The position numbers and the translations under genes are program-made. The notes under the pieces are model-generated. The model did not search any database and was not told the DNA's origin. It saw only the letters and a program-made list of their open reading frames with translations. A stretch of 64,000 bases of DNA, taken from Haematobia irritans. Taxonomy: Eukaryota; Arthropoda; Insecta; Diptera; Muscidae. The DNA is taken from positions 94,077,674 to 94,141,673 of the forward strand of contig NC_134398.1 of NCBI RefSeq assembly GCF_050003625.1. The letters are read 5' to 3'. Shown piece by piece: positions 30,391-40,196 of the stretch. The number at the start of each line of letters is the position of its first letter. The stretch's first letter is position 1.

Positions 30391-31833
30391 ATTCATCTCT
30401 TCCAATTTTTCACCTTCGTGCTCTAATGGGCATAACTTTGTGACTGGTCTTTTTAACTCTCCGCTTTGCGTTTTGACCGTAACAACTCTTACTATTTCGT
30501 CTTTACCCGTATGTACATCCGTAACCTTCGCTAACGGCCAACGAGCAGGGTGAGTGTCTTCATTCTTCAGTATGACCATTTGTCCCACCTCCAGATTTCG
30601 ATCTTTTCTTCTCCATTTCGTACGATTCTGCAAAGTGGTTAAATATTCCTCTTTCCACTTTCTCCAAAAATGATTTTTTATCCGCTGCAGTAGTCTCCAC
30701 CTGCTTACACATCCCAAGCTTCCTTCATCGCTCTTCGCCGGAGCTTCTAACAATGGACGTCCAACTAGGAAATGTCCTGGGGTTATGGTGTTTACATCCT
30801 CTGCGTTGCTACTGAGCTCATGCAATGGCCTTGAATTTAGCACCGCTTCAATTTGAGTCAGTACAGTGCTAATTCCTTCATATGTTAACTTCGTGTCTCC
30901 AAGAATCCTTTTCAGATGATACTTCATCGACTTAACCGCGGCTTCCCATAGTCCTCCGAAGTGAGGAGCTGCCGGGGGGATAAAATGCCATCTTATTTTC
31001 TCACTCTCCATAATTGATGCAACTTTAGTGTTATTTTTCAAGGCTTCTACATAATCTTTGTCTAGTTGCTTTGATGCTCCTATGAAGTTCGTCCCGTTAT
31101 CCGAGTAGATGTCACTTACCTTGCACCTTCTTGCAAAGAATCGCGCAAGAACTGCAAGAAATGCATTCGAGGTAAGTTCGCTAACTGCTTCCAAATGCAC
31201 TGCCTTTGTTACCATGCAGACAAATACAGCTACATAGCCTTTCATGGTTGTAGTTCCCCTAGTTTTTGAACATTTCAGTTGAATTGGTCCTGCATAATCA
31301 ACTCCACAATGTTGAAATGGCTGGTTTATATTCACTCTATACGCTGGTAGGTCCCCCATCAACTGACATCTTGCTTCACTTCGATAGCATACACATTTTG
31401 GGCAGCATCTTATGCATAGCTTAATTCTGCTTTTTGCCCCGATAATCCAGTACTTCCTTCTAATCACATTTTCCATTAGCCGTATTCCCCAATGTAAAGT
31501 TTCACAATGTGTCTGTCGTATGATGTTTCCGGCTAACCTCGACTTTTGGATTATAATCGGATGTTTCTGGTTATACGGCAACGCTGAATATTGCAGTCTT
31601 CCTCCTACCCTCATCACTCCAGCTTTGTCTAATTTCGGATACAATAAAGCTAATTTGCTTCGATGATTTACATCTCCCGATATTTTTAATTGTCTCATCT
31701 CAGCCGGCCATTCTAGTTCCTGATGAAGCCTAATTATTGTCATTTCGGCTCCTTCTAGCTCTCCTGCTGTCAAATACTCACTTCCTGGTGTATTTCTTCT
31801 CAAAATTTCTATAAACCGGAGAACGTACGCCAT
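30043..31833 (-). CDS. BEL integrase region (open frame, partial polyprotein)
   Basis: 596 residues open. The start corresponds to the end of the RNase H linker. An integrase zinc-binding region follows (H-C-C type: QTHCETLHWG, CIRCCPKCVCY), then the catalytic core with Asp in CGVDYAGP, Asp in IYSDNGTNF and Glu in FGGLWEAAVKS, and then the C-terminal domain characteristic of BEL/Pao integrases (WRRKDRNLEVGQMVILKN, PARWPLAKV). The last ~110 residues are the start of the env-like region. All three catalytic acids are present. It is a piece of a longer polyprotein; the frame break near 31850 separates it from the RT. Confidence 0.87.
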   Translation of the reverse strand: MAYVLRFIEILRRNTPGSEYLTAGELEGAEMTIIRLHQELEWPAEMRQLKISGDVNHRSKLALLYPKLDKAGVMRVGGRLQYSALPYNQKHPIIIQKSRLAGNIIRQTHCETLHWGIRLMENVIRRKYWIIGAKSRIKLCIRCCPKCVCYRSEARCQLMGDLPAYRVNINQPFQHCGVDYAGPIQLKCSKTRGTTTMKGYVAVFVCMVTKAVHLEAVSELTSNAFLAVLARFFARRCKVSDIYSDNGTNFIGASKQLDKDYVEALKNNTKVASIMESEKIRWHFIPPAAPHFGGLWEAAVKSMKYHLKRILGDTKLTYEGISTVLTQIEAVLNSRPLHELSSNAEDVNTITPGHFLVGRPLLEAPAKSDEGSLGCVSRWRLLQRIKNHFWRKWKEEYLTTLQNRTKWRRKDRNLEVGQMVILKNEDTHPARWPLAKVTDVHTGKDEIVRVVTVKTQSGELKRPVTKLCPLEHEGEKLEEMNMENSRPKRAHRIETRSTSLSMVMMWTMMVNLSLVMSSKGSFVQELNSSTAMYLDPISQINMASSSWNMIIYFEMKPYLDTLELAAGLLNTSKEICPKLQTLEVLFGYKKYGAKTK

Positions 31834-31854
31834 AACACTTTGTTGCTTCTTAAA

Positions 31855-33173
31855 TTATGAAAATTTCGTAAGTCTTTCATAGACACTATCTTCTTCTGCT
31901 GCAATTCTCGTCGCTGCTGACACAGTCGAATTCGTGTTCATTTTTTGCCATTCCATCTCATCCTTTACTAGCCATTCAGGCCCATTCCACCATAAATGGT
32001 TGTTTACTAATGTTTCGGGGAAACACCCCTTGAGCCTAAATCTGCTGGGTTTTTCTTTGATTTTACATATCCCCACTTCGCTTCAGGGATTCGTTCCAAA
32101 ATATCCACTACTCTATTCTTGATAAATTTGTCCTTATTTTTTGAGTTGTTTATCCATGCTAACGTAATCATGGAATCACTCCATGAATAAACTTTTATCG
32201 CTGATGCCACACTTTTTCTTTTCTTTTGCAGTAGTTTTGCTAGGAGATGTGCAGCACTAAGTTCCAATTTTGGAAGAGCCTTGGCATTTTTGATCGGATT
32301 GGCCTTGCTTTTTGCGGCCACTATCGTAATTTTTGAATCCACTTTCCGGTACACTATTGCTGCGAATGCCTTTTCGGACGCATCTGCAAACCCATGCAGC
32401 TGCACTCCACTGGCTGGTGTTATATTATACCATCTGGGTATTTTCACGGTTTTCAGTGCTTGCAAATTTCGCGTGAATTTTTTCCACTCAACACATAAAT
32501 CTTCCTCCAATGGTAAGTCCCATTCTATTTGCTGCTTCCACAGATGTTGAATAAATAGTGTAGCTGTTACTGTAACAGGTGTCACCCATCCCAACGGGTC
32601 GAAAATCTTTGCTAGACTCGACAACGCCAATCGCTTTGTTATTTTATCTTCGTCATCTATCTGTATGTTGAAGGCGAAACAATCCGTGGTGGAGTTCCAT
32701 TGTAACCCTAATGTTTTAATAAACTCATTCTCTTGTATTTGCAATACTTCGTTTTCCTCTCTTCTGTTCACCGCACACAAAACATCCGGGGTATTGGCGA
32801 TCCATTTCCTTAGATGGAACCCGTAAGTCTCCAGTTCTCTCGATATTTGTTTCTGAATTTCCAGACATTCTTTCCTTGAATCTGCTCCTGTCAGCAAATC
32901 GTCCATGTAGAAATCTTCGTGGATTCTTCGGCCTATGTCTACATTTTGACATCTCTTACCAATTTCCATTAGCGTCCTTATAGCCGGAAACGGTGCTGAC
33001 GCTGTACCATATGTAACTGTGGTCAGCTTATATTGCTGAATTGGCTCGTTCTTGCCAGATCTCCAGAGTACGTATTGATATTCCTGGTCGACCTCTTCTA
33101 TCTTTATCTGCCTGAACATTTTTTCGACGTCGGCTGATATGACGAATTTCCATGATCTCCATTTGGTAATAAT
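31855..33173 (-). pseudogene. BEL reverse transcriptase core and RNase H
   Basis: The frame 33206-32007 begins in MITE sequence and picks up the RT at WRSWKFVISADVEKMFRQI, continuing with TVTYGTASAPF and the active site FYMDDLLTGAD. RNase H follows with HGFADASEKAFAAIVYRK, KLELSAAHLLAKL and YSWSDSMITLAWI. A frameshift around 32010-32076 moves into the frame that reaches 31855. Catalytic residues of both domains look intact; disruption is by the MITE upstream and by frameshift downstream. Confidence 0.85.
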
Positions 33174-33577
33174 AGGGCTGTTTTCTTTTTGCACTGAATG
33201 CAACATTTGTATGAGCTATCCAGAACATCGTTGCACTGGTGTTCTATCCAGAACATCTCATCAGGGCAAGTCGCGCCGATGTTGACAGATTTTATTTAGA
33301 TAAATGGGTTCACAATAGCAATTTATTGTGACTAATTTGTCGAAAAACATGAAATTCAAAGTGGTACAGTGTCATAAATAATCGCAGCAGTAAATATTTA
33401 TTACTAATTGGAGCATTTCATACATTAAAAATGCAAGATTTCACTTCTTTTTTTTTTGTTTTTAAACAGCTGATGACAGTGTTGCATATTTTTGGAGATG
33501 TCCTGGATAAACGAGTACTCTGTTTTCTTTTAGTCATTCACGGCTTAGCATATCCAGTGCTAAAAGAAAACATCCCT
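33174..33577. mobile_element. 404-bp MITE in the BEL RT
   Basis: Inverted ends AGGGCTGTTTTCTTTT...GCACTG and AGGGATGTTTTCTTTT...GCACTG (about 23 bases, few mismatches), flanked by AAT on both sides. Removing it and one AAT restores the BEL reading frame between RDIFDI and TKWRSWKF, which confirms the boundaries. The 3-bp duplication is compatible with PIF/Harbinger-type elements, although their usual target is TWA. No coding capacity. Confidence 0.8.
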
Positions 33578-33976
33578 AATGTCGAATATATCTCTCTGCA
33601 GTCTGGGCCCTGTAAGAAGGATATCATTCAAGGACTTTCCGTTCGATGTTTTCGATGATGCATCAAACACCACTCTTACTTTTGTGGTAAGACTTGTTTC
33701 TCGTACCACAGCTTGATGGGGCATATAGTATTTCGCTTGTTTCTCCCGAGCTACTTTCACCATGTGTCCCATGGATATAATCGTTCTTACATATTCTGCT
33801 CTCAAGTCTGCAAATTCTTCCAGCTTTTTCTCCAGACTCAAAAACCTAGCCATTGCTCTTTTATGTGATTCACCCAATTCCTTGTTTTCAGCCAACGGCA
33901 ATCTGACTACAAATCTTCCCGAAGAGTCTACTCGCGTTGTATCTTCATAGAGTTTTAAGCAATAGTCATCTTCCAC
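33578..33976 (-). pseudogene. BEL RT N-terminal part
   Basis: Encodes the pre-RT linker and the first RT blocks: RFVVRLPLAENKELG, KYYMPHQAVVRE, KVRVVFDASSKTSNGKSLND, LLTGPRLQRDIFDI. It is cut by the MITE at 33577. It joins the protease frame upstream after a small frame break near 33985. Confidence 0.85.
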
Positions 33977-33993
33977 AAGCGCTTCCTCATCCT

Positions 33994-34701
33994 CTATCTC
34001 TTCAATTTCCCAAAACCTTTAATCGTTGTTGTTGCAGCAGACCTTATGCTGTTGTTTCCAGGTTTCATTCGGACTGGTCCAGACAGGATCCAGCCTAATT
34101 TCGTGTTTTGTGCCACAATCGACTCGTCATGACGCACTCCTTCTTCCAACAATTGCGGGAAAAGGTCAGCCCCAATCACTAGATCGATCCTTTCCGACTT
34201 ATTCAAGTTCGGATCTGCCAGACTAATGTTTTTCCGTCTTCCTACATTGTATTGGAAGTTATTATCTGGATGTGCTGAAGCTAACATCGGCAGAACCAGT
34301 GCTTCGATTTTGACTTTGGTATCACTGAAAAATCTGGGTCTTATTTCCACCAATACTTTTGATTTTGTCACTCCCACCATGGTCTCTCTAAGACCTCGTA
34401 GTCTTACATCTGTCTTCATCCTTGGTAGTTGTAGCAACTGTCCCGCGTCTTGTGATGCCGATGTTATTTGAGATCCTTGGTCAATTAATGCCCTTAATGT
34501 GATATATTCTCCCTGTAGGGATTGGACACGAACTTGGGCGGTAGCCAGCAGAACATTTGCTGCTGTGGTGGTTGTCGTTGCTTTCGAGTTCCTTATTCTC
34601 TCCAATTGGATTAAGGTGTTATGACTCAATCCGCACTTCTGGCATTTGCTCTCGCTTAAACATCGCTTCTTTTTCCCGTGCTTCAGACATCTGAAGCACA
34701 A
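33994..34701 (-). pseudogene. BEL gag end (zinc knuckles) and aspartic protease
   Basis: The frame opens with cysteine-rich motifs (CFRCLKHGKKKRC, CQKCGLSHN) that belong to the BEL-type gag zinc knuckles. The retropepsin-like domain typical of BEL/Pao follows (LRALIDQGSQITSAS as active-site loop; DLVIGADLFPQLLEEG; LGWILSGPV). More zinc motif lies just upstream (34840-34702), next to the SINE. Cleavage of the polyprotein would be its role. Confidence 0.82.
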
Positions 34702-34854
34702 TTGGGCCGCCTTTACCCAACTATACCTCTCGTTGCATGTTTGTGCAGCAAATTTCTTGCAAGTAGTAATGTCGTGACCAAAGAACTTGCAAAAATTGCA
34801 CTGTTTCCTTTCCGCTGATATAGATACGTCCTGCTGCTTGAATATTCCTGGGAT

Positions 34855-35214
34855 AGGTTAGGTTAGGTTAGGTTATGTGGCAGCCCGATGTATCAGGCTC
34901 ACTTAGACTATTCAGTCCATTGTGATACCACAGTGGTGAACTTCTCTCTTATCACTGAGTGCTGCCCGATTCCATGTTAAGCTCAATGACAAGGGACCTC
35001 CTTTTTATAGCCGAGTCCGAACGGCGTTCCACATTCCAGTGAAACCACTTAGAGAAGCTTTGAAACCCTCAGAAATGTCACCAGCATTACTGAGGTGGGA
35101 TAATCCACCGCTGAAAAACTTGTTGGTGTTCGGTCGTAGCAGGAATCGAACCCACGACCTTGTGTATGCAAGGCGGGCATGCTAACCATTGCACCACGGT
35201 GGCTCCCTGAAAAT
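34855..35214 (-). mobile_element. tRNA-derived SINE with LOA-like 3' tail
   Basis: 360 bp, flanked by direct repeats AATATTCCTGGGA(T) (34841-34854 and 35215-35228). The 5' head (35207-35130, minus strand) is tRNA-like, with an A box TGGTGCAATGGTTAGCATG and a B box GGGTTCGATTCC. The body is unrelated to tRNA. The last ~75 bases (GTGGTATCACAATGGACTG, GTCTAAGTGAGCCTGA, ATCGGGCTGCCAC, then CCTAA pentamers) match the 3' end of the LOA LINE in this window. Transcription by RNA polymerase III and mobilisation by the LOA RT are inferred. Confidence 0.88.
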
Positions 35215-35228
35215 AATATTCCTGGGAT

Positions 35229-36574
35229 GCATTGCTTCCTGCCCTCTGAACCTTCCAATGCTTGGTATTGTAGTTCCAAAAAGTCCAACACATCGGTGAG
35301 CCTTTGAATTTCCTTTTATCTTTATCTACGGAATCTCCATTGCCCTTAATGCATGAATACTCTCATTCACGCTGTCCAACAACTTCCTCAAACTTCCTGC
35401 TGATTGGCTGTTTATATTCGGATGATCCAGAATTTTATCGATCAGCTTCGTGAACAGAATTCTCTTATTGTTATATCGTTTTTCAAGCAATTCCCACGCT
35501 GCGTTATAATTCGCATCCGTCACCTGCAAGTGCTGCACCAACCGGAAGGCCTCTCCTCTCAAGTTAGTTTTAAGATAGTACAGCTTTTGAACCTCCGATA
35601 GTTGCCTGTTTCCATCAATCATTTTCTTAAAAAGGTCGTGGAAGGAACTCCATTCCTCCACTATTAAAACATGGTATCTCTATTCTTTTTAGCTCTACAG
35701 CGTGAGCTTCTTCCTTTAAGCCACTTATCATCTCTATTACGTTTTCTATTTTTCCGTTCATCTTGGCTTCTATATCTTCCAATTCTTCATCCACTTCTTC
35801 CATCCCATACTCCGTGCTAATTTCTAAATGCAGCTGCTTGATGCCGTCGAATTGTTTTTTCCACGTAGCCTTCATATTTTCCAATGCGTATTTAGAAACT
35901 CCAGAAGTCTGTACTTCCACGGCATCGGACAGCTCTATTATCTTCCTTCGGAATTGAGACAGCAACGCATTTTTTTCTCATTAATTCCTTGTGTGGGAAC
36001 TACCACCGCTCCTTCTACCGCTGCGAGCTCCATTTCTCCAACAAGGTCTTCTTTTCCTGCATTTGCAGCATCTGCTCCATCATTCGTTTCTGAGATTCCT
36101 CTTGCTGTCTCATCCATTGCTGTTGGTGGAATTGAATCTGCTTTCGTTTAGCGTAGCCATTTGCTCCATGCTGGCCCCTTGACTCCCTGGTCTTTCTGTG
36201 ACCACTGCTTCTCTTACTGGCTCTGTTATTGGCCGCTCAATTACTGCCTCCTTATTTTCGGGCTCTTCTTTTAATTTCTGTATGAGTTCCTTGCAACTTT
36301 CATAGGTGCTCTCGATTCTCTCCCATACATTATCTTTAAAATTATTATGGTTTGCTTTGGGCATTAGCCCTAACTTGTACTCATTTAATGTTGCCTCGTC
36401 AATTTTAATTTCTAGCGACTTGGACGTGGCTTCCAATGCCGCCTTTCTAACCATTCCGGTTTTCAGTTTTCCGGAAATTTCCGTCATTTCCTTGAGTATT
36501 TGCTGCTGAATTTTGTAGAGGGTGATTCTATCTGCCGTCATTTTATTTTTTTTTTTTCTTGTATTTTTTTCCAA
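35229..36574 (-). pseudogene. BEL gag, frameshifted
   Basis: Three minus-strand frames in succession: 36574-36110 (KQ-rich coiled-coil-like N-terminus, LYKIQQQILKEMTEISGKL), 35965-35627 (KATWKKQFDGIKQLHLEI) and 35661-35326 (WSSFHDLFKKMIDGNRQL, KLYYLKTNLRGEAFRLVQH, AWELLEKRYNN). The last is the conserved BEL gag domain (DUF1759-like). At least two frameshifts separate them. The zinc-knuckle end is separated by the SINE. Confidence 0.8.
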
Positions 36575-36884
36575 ATGTGTATCAGTTCGTTTTCTTTTGT
36601 GCCTCTTTTATATTTATTCGGAGTTTTTTATTTAATCTGATTTAGCCCCTTTGGCTTTTCTTGTTTTATAATTGCCGTGTTTAGCGTTTATTTTAACTTT
36701 GTTATAGCCCTTCTGGCTTTTTCTTACTTTGATGCCTACTTCGGTTTTTTTTTCTTTCCGTTGTCTAAGCCACGGGGACGCTTCTTCCCTGATCTTTATT
36801 TTCTCAGAGCATTTGTTTTTACTTTTTAGGTCTGGTTCGTATTGAGTATCTTACCTCGGGTGGGGGTCTCAATTTAAACAACCA
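36575..36884 (-). other. BEL 5' leader, non-coding
   Basis: Between the 5' LTR and gag lie about 310 T-rich (plus strand) bases without an ORF. The sequence after the LTR in sense orientation (GAGACCCCCACCCGAGG) sits where the primer-binding site should be, but I could not match it to a tRNA end. Confidence 0.5.
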
Positions 36885-37198
36885 AACGAGATGAGTACTC
36901 TTTTCATACTGATTTATTCACAAAAATGTTCTTTCTTATATACACTTACAAACTAAACTGCCTGTGCAATAAACCAACTGATCGTCGTACGCAGCTATCT
37001 CTTATCTATTTTGTTACATTAAGATCCCACACACATGCGCTCTTATCAGCTAGTACAATGATTTTATGGCGATCCTAAGTAAACAAATGCGTCTCTAATC
37101 TCCATTTCATGATAGGGACCAATTCTAAGATATTTTTATTGTTGCCGTTACAAGATGTTGTTATCGCATTCATGTTCAAAAGATATTTACTTTGAACA
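36885..37198 (-). repeat. BEL 5' LTR
   Basis: Matches the 3' LTR from AACCAAACGAGATGAG to TACTTTGAACA with scattered differences. Its internal boundary lacks the last ~12 bases seen in the 3' LTR, so that edge is imprecise. Followed by ATGAT, the target-site duplicate. Confidence 0.78.
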
Positions 37199-37203
37199 AT
37201 GAT

Positions 37204-37593
37204 ATAGTGGTACCTGAAAATAAAGAATATAATTAACAAAATAATGCAAAATGTATATCATATTATTAATGTATTTACTAAAAAATTCCGCAATATATCC
37301 AAACACGTTTTTATTAAATTGTTTTGTAATGCTCTGCAAAAAACTTCTTGCTACGAAACCAACAGAAAACTAACTAAATTATGAGTTTCTGAAAATTCTA
37401 AAGTATTGAGATGAGCTTTGTTGATTTTTTTGTTCTTCAAAATAACGGATAATTATCTCAGAGAGCTGTACAAATTGTCCAGCATATAAGAGATTCTCCC
37501 GCGTCTATTTTACAGGCAACCAGTTATCTGTGTTATAGTTATTCGACTATTCCATATATTACTTATCTCCTCTTAAATAACCAGTCAACCTTG
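37204..37593. other. AT-rich intergenic sequence, nothing recognised
   Basis: About 390 bases between the BEL target-site duplicate and MITE A copy 3. No ORF or repeat family was recognised. Confidence 0.55.
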
Positions 37594-37903
37594 TACACCC
37601 TCAAAAAAATCGCTTCTTTAACATATGTTCCAAACATATTTTGCAGGAAGCACATATATTATTGGATACTGCCGAAACATTAATATGTTTGTTTTATGTG
37701 AACATATTATATGTTTGGAAGCATTTTGAGCCAATAATATTATATGCTTGGAAGAATTTTTCCCAAACACGATTGTGCCATTCCTTAACATACTCGTAAT
37801 TTTCACTTCCACGAAATTTATTAGTTCTTGGCACCTTTTTCTGTAATACAAATAATGTTGAAGAAATTATTCACTTTTATTAATTTTTTTAAATTTTACC
37901 TTT

Positions 37904-37975
37904 CGCCTGCACGGAGAATCGAACCGAGGACCATACAGTTTGTAAGCCAACACACTATCCACTGGGCTACGTAGC
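37904..37975 (-). repeat. tRNA-like module in MITE A copy 3
   Basis: The minus strand has an A-box-like TAGCCCAGTGGATAG and a B-box-like GGTTCGATTCT about 45 bases later. The two ends do not pair as an acceptor stem, so this is not called as a tRNA gene. MITE B copies carry a worn version of it. Confidence 0.6.
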
Positions 37976-38090
37976 TGTTATAGTCACCATTAGATAATTA
38001 TCGTTATAAGTTACATTTATATAGCATAGTTTGCAGCGCCCACGAGCCCATGCAAACATAACATTATTTAACAGAAACATACAATTGTTT

Positions 38091-38162
38091 GCCACGTGGA
38101 GCAGTGGTTAGCATGTCTGCCTTATATGCAAAGGGTCGTGGGTTCAATCCCTGCTCCGACCG
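38091..38162 (+). repeat. SINE-head-like module in MITE A copy 3
   Basis: GCCACGTGGAGCAGTGG, then TTAGCATGTCTGCC and GTCGTGGGTTCAATCCC. It aligns with the tRNA-like head of the SINE at 35130-35207 over ~70 bases. A run of T follows (nine Ts at 38167), which would be a polymerase III terminator. Matches 57386-57456 in inverse orientation. Confidence 0.7.
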
Positions 38163-38894
38163 AAACTTTTTTTTTATTTACACAGGTATATTTATACTAT
38201 ATTAAATTTTTATAATGAAACTTCGAAATGTGGGTTATTAAAGATTTATAGTCAGTAACAGTGCTTGATATAAACGAAATTGACTGATTTTTGGATAAAA
38301 TATTATTTTTTATTGCAAAAATAAAAATTTTGTAACAAAAAACTGTTTTTGGTTCAAAACTTTAAAATTCGGAAGGAATTCAAGAACGTGGAGTCGAGTG
38401 TAAACATACATAAATAATTTTATAATATAAACATACATTTATTTAGGCGTGAACAGTTTTTTACTAGTATTTAACACCATCGCTCTAAAATGCCTTTTAT
38501 TTTTCTTTAATAATTAATTTTAAAGAAAATAATCTTTTTAAATTGTTTTAGCTGTAAAACTCGAACTTAATGCCCGCTTTTATATTTGATGGTGTCCGTC
38601 AACTCCTCGAGGACTACTTATTAATAAATAGGAACTAAACTTTGTTTTTATACATTCTACTGTGTAATTTTTCACTATTTCCTCCTTATTTCATATTACT
38701 GTCCCAACTCTAAAAAGTATAGTGCCCTTTCGTTATTTTTATGAAGACCCCTGATTTCTTTTAACGAACCAAGAAAAAAATTGTGCCCACACGAGTTACT
38801 TCCACATACTGATCTCTCCATCACGTGTTGTTAAATAAAGACACATTCTCTTGTTCTCTTTTCGCTCTTTCTCTCTATCGCTCAAAACTATTCT

Positions 38895-39135
38895 ATTTCA
38901 ATCACAAAGGTGATTGAATCAATCACATGTATAATTGGGAACGGTATTTTTCAATCACGTGTGTAATTCAATATTATTTCTGAATTGATTAACAAATGAA
39001 TTGAATCAATTAATATTTTAATTGGAAATGTAACAAATATCAATTCGGATTTGATTTAATAATTAATTGAATCAATTAACATATTAATTGAATTCGTTTA
39101 ATTGAAAAAATTTCGGTGATAACTTTTTGTGTGTG
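38895..39135. mobile_element. MITE family C, partial copy
   Basis: TTAATTGAATCAATTAA-type words and a right end GTGATAACTTTTTGTGTGTG match the family end at 52631. The left end is diverged. No coding content. The next ~200 bases to 39344 hold no feature I recognise. Confidence 0.55.
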
Positions 39136-39344
39136 GAAATTGAAAATTTGCGGCAAAAATTATTTACAATCCATTTAGTATCTCCAAACATGGTATATCG
39201 ATATATCAAAATCAAATGTTACCAACAAAAAGGGAGTAAAATCCCCTTATTCCAGGTGCGTTACTATAGAGGGGCCAGAATTATAATCCCACTTGGAATA
39301 CCACAGAATGTAATCATGTATGGAGTATAATTTATGCTTGCCTA

Positions 39345-40190
39345 TTTTTATACCCTCCACCATAGGATGGGGGGTATATAAAGTATATATTTTTTGGGTC
39401 GTGGTGAAATTCTGAGTCGATCTAAGCATGTCCGTCCGACCTCTGAAATCACCCTAACTTCCGAACGAAACAAGACTTGAAACTTGGCATACGTATTAGT
39501 TGTTATTGATGTAGGTCTGATGGTATTGCAAATGGGCCATATTGGACAACTTTTACGTATAGCCCCCATATAAACCGGCCCCCAGATCTTAAAGAAGCAA
39601 ATTTCATCCGATCCGGTTGGTACGTGGTGTTATTATATGGGATCTAACAACCATGCAAAAATTGGTCCATATCGGTACATAATTATATATAGCTCCCACA
39701 TAAACCGATCCCCAGATTTGACCTCCGGAGCCTCTTGGAAGAGCAAAATTCATCCGATCCGGTTAAAATTTGGTAATCGGTGTTAGTTTATGGTCTCTAA
39801 CAATCATGCACAAATTTATCCATATCGGTCTACAATTATATATAGGCCCCATATAAACTGATCCCCAGATTTTACGTCCGGAGCTTCTTGGAGGTGCACA
39901 TTTCATCCTATCCGGTAGAAATTTGATACGTGATGTAAGGATATAGTCTCTAAATTGGTCCATATCGGTCCATAATTATATATACAGATTTGGTTTTGGA
40001 GCCTCTTGGAGAAGCAAATTTCATCCGATTCAGTTGAAATTTTGTAAACCTTCACACTTAGCGATTCTATTAAACGTACTCTTTGTTCAAACTTTGAATC
40101 AAATCAGGAAAAACTTTGGCTTTTAAGGCAATATAAATGCAATTCGGACGAAAGATATATATTGGAGCTATATCTAAATCTGGACCGAAT
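39345..40190 (-). repeat. Tandem-repeat element T, copy 2
   Basis: Begins at TACCCTCCACCATAGGATGG and carries about four diverged 153-bp-type units in inverse orientation to copy 1 (CCCCCATATAAACCGATCC, TTCATCCGATCCGG). It ends where LOA fragment D begins, near 40197. Confidence 0.75.
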
Positions 40191-40196
40191 TATTTG

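Larger units (their letters stand above)
29292..37198 (-). mobile_element. BEL-type LTR retrotransposon with env-like remnant
   Basis: About 7.9 kb between LTRs that are near-identical where they align, flanked by 5-bp direct repeats ATGAT (29287-29291 and 37199-37203). The minus-strand order is gag, protease, RT, RNase H, integrase and an env-like tail, as in BEL/Pao elements that have an added envelope-like frame. A SINE (34855-35214) and a MITE (33174-33577) have inserted into it, and several frameshifts are present, so it is inactive as it stands. Confidence 0.9.
37596..38795. mobile_element. MITE family A, copy 3, with two tRNA-like modules
   Basis: Starts at TA|CACCCTCAAAAAAATCGC, the inverse of the right end of copy 2 (57749). 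It aligns in inverse orientation with that copy as far as about 56650, then fades near 38795, so the other end is lost. CATATGTTT-like words fill the end. It contains a tRNA-like unit on the minus strand (37904-37975: A box TAGCCCAGTGGATAG, B box GGTTCGATTCT) and one on the plus strand (38091-38162: A box TGGAGCAGTGGTTAGC, B box GGGTTCAATCCC). Neither folds into a full tRNA with a paired acceptor stem by eye. Confidence 0.7.

Noticed and set aside
35130..35207. A tRNA gene with a clear B box
   Set aside because: It is the head of a SINE bounded by 13-14-base target-site duplicates.
37904..37975. A functional tRNA gene
   Set aside because: A and B boxes are visible but the acceptor ends do not pair and the T-arm is mismatched; it lies inside a MITE.
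39127..39330. 67-codon frame after MITE C
   Set aside because: It starts inside the MITE end and shows no domain or support; probably chance.
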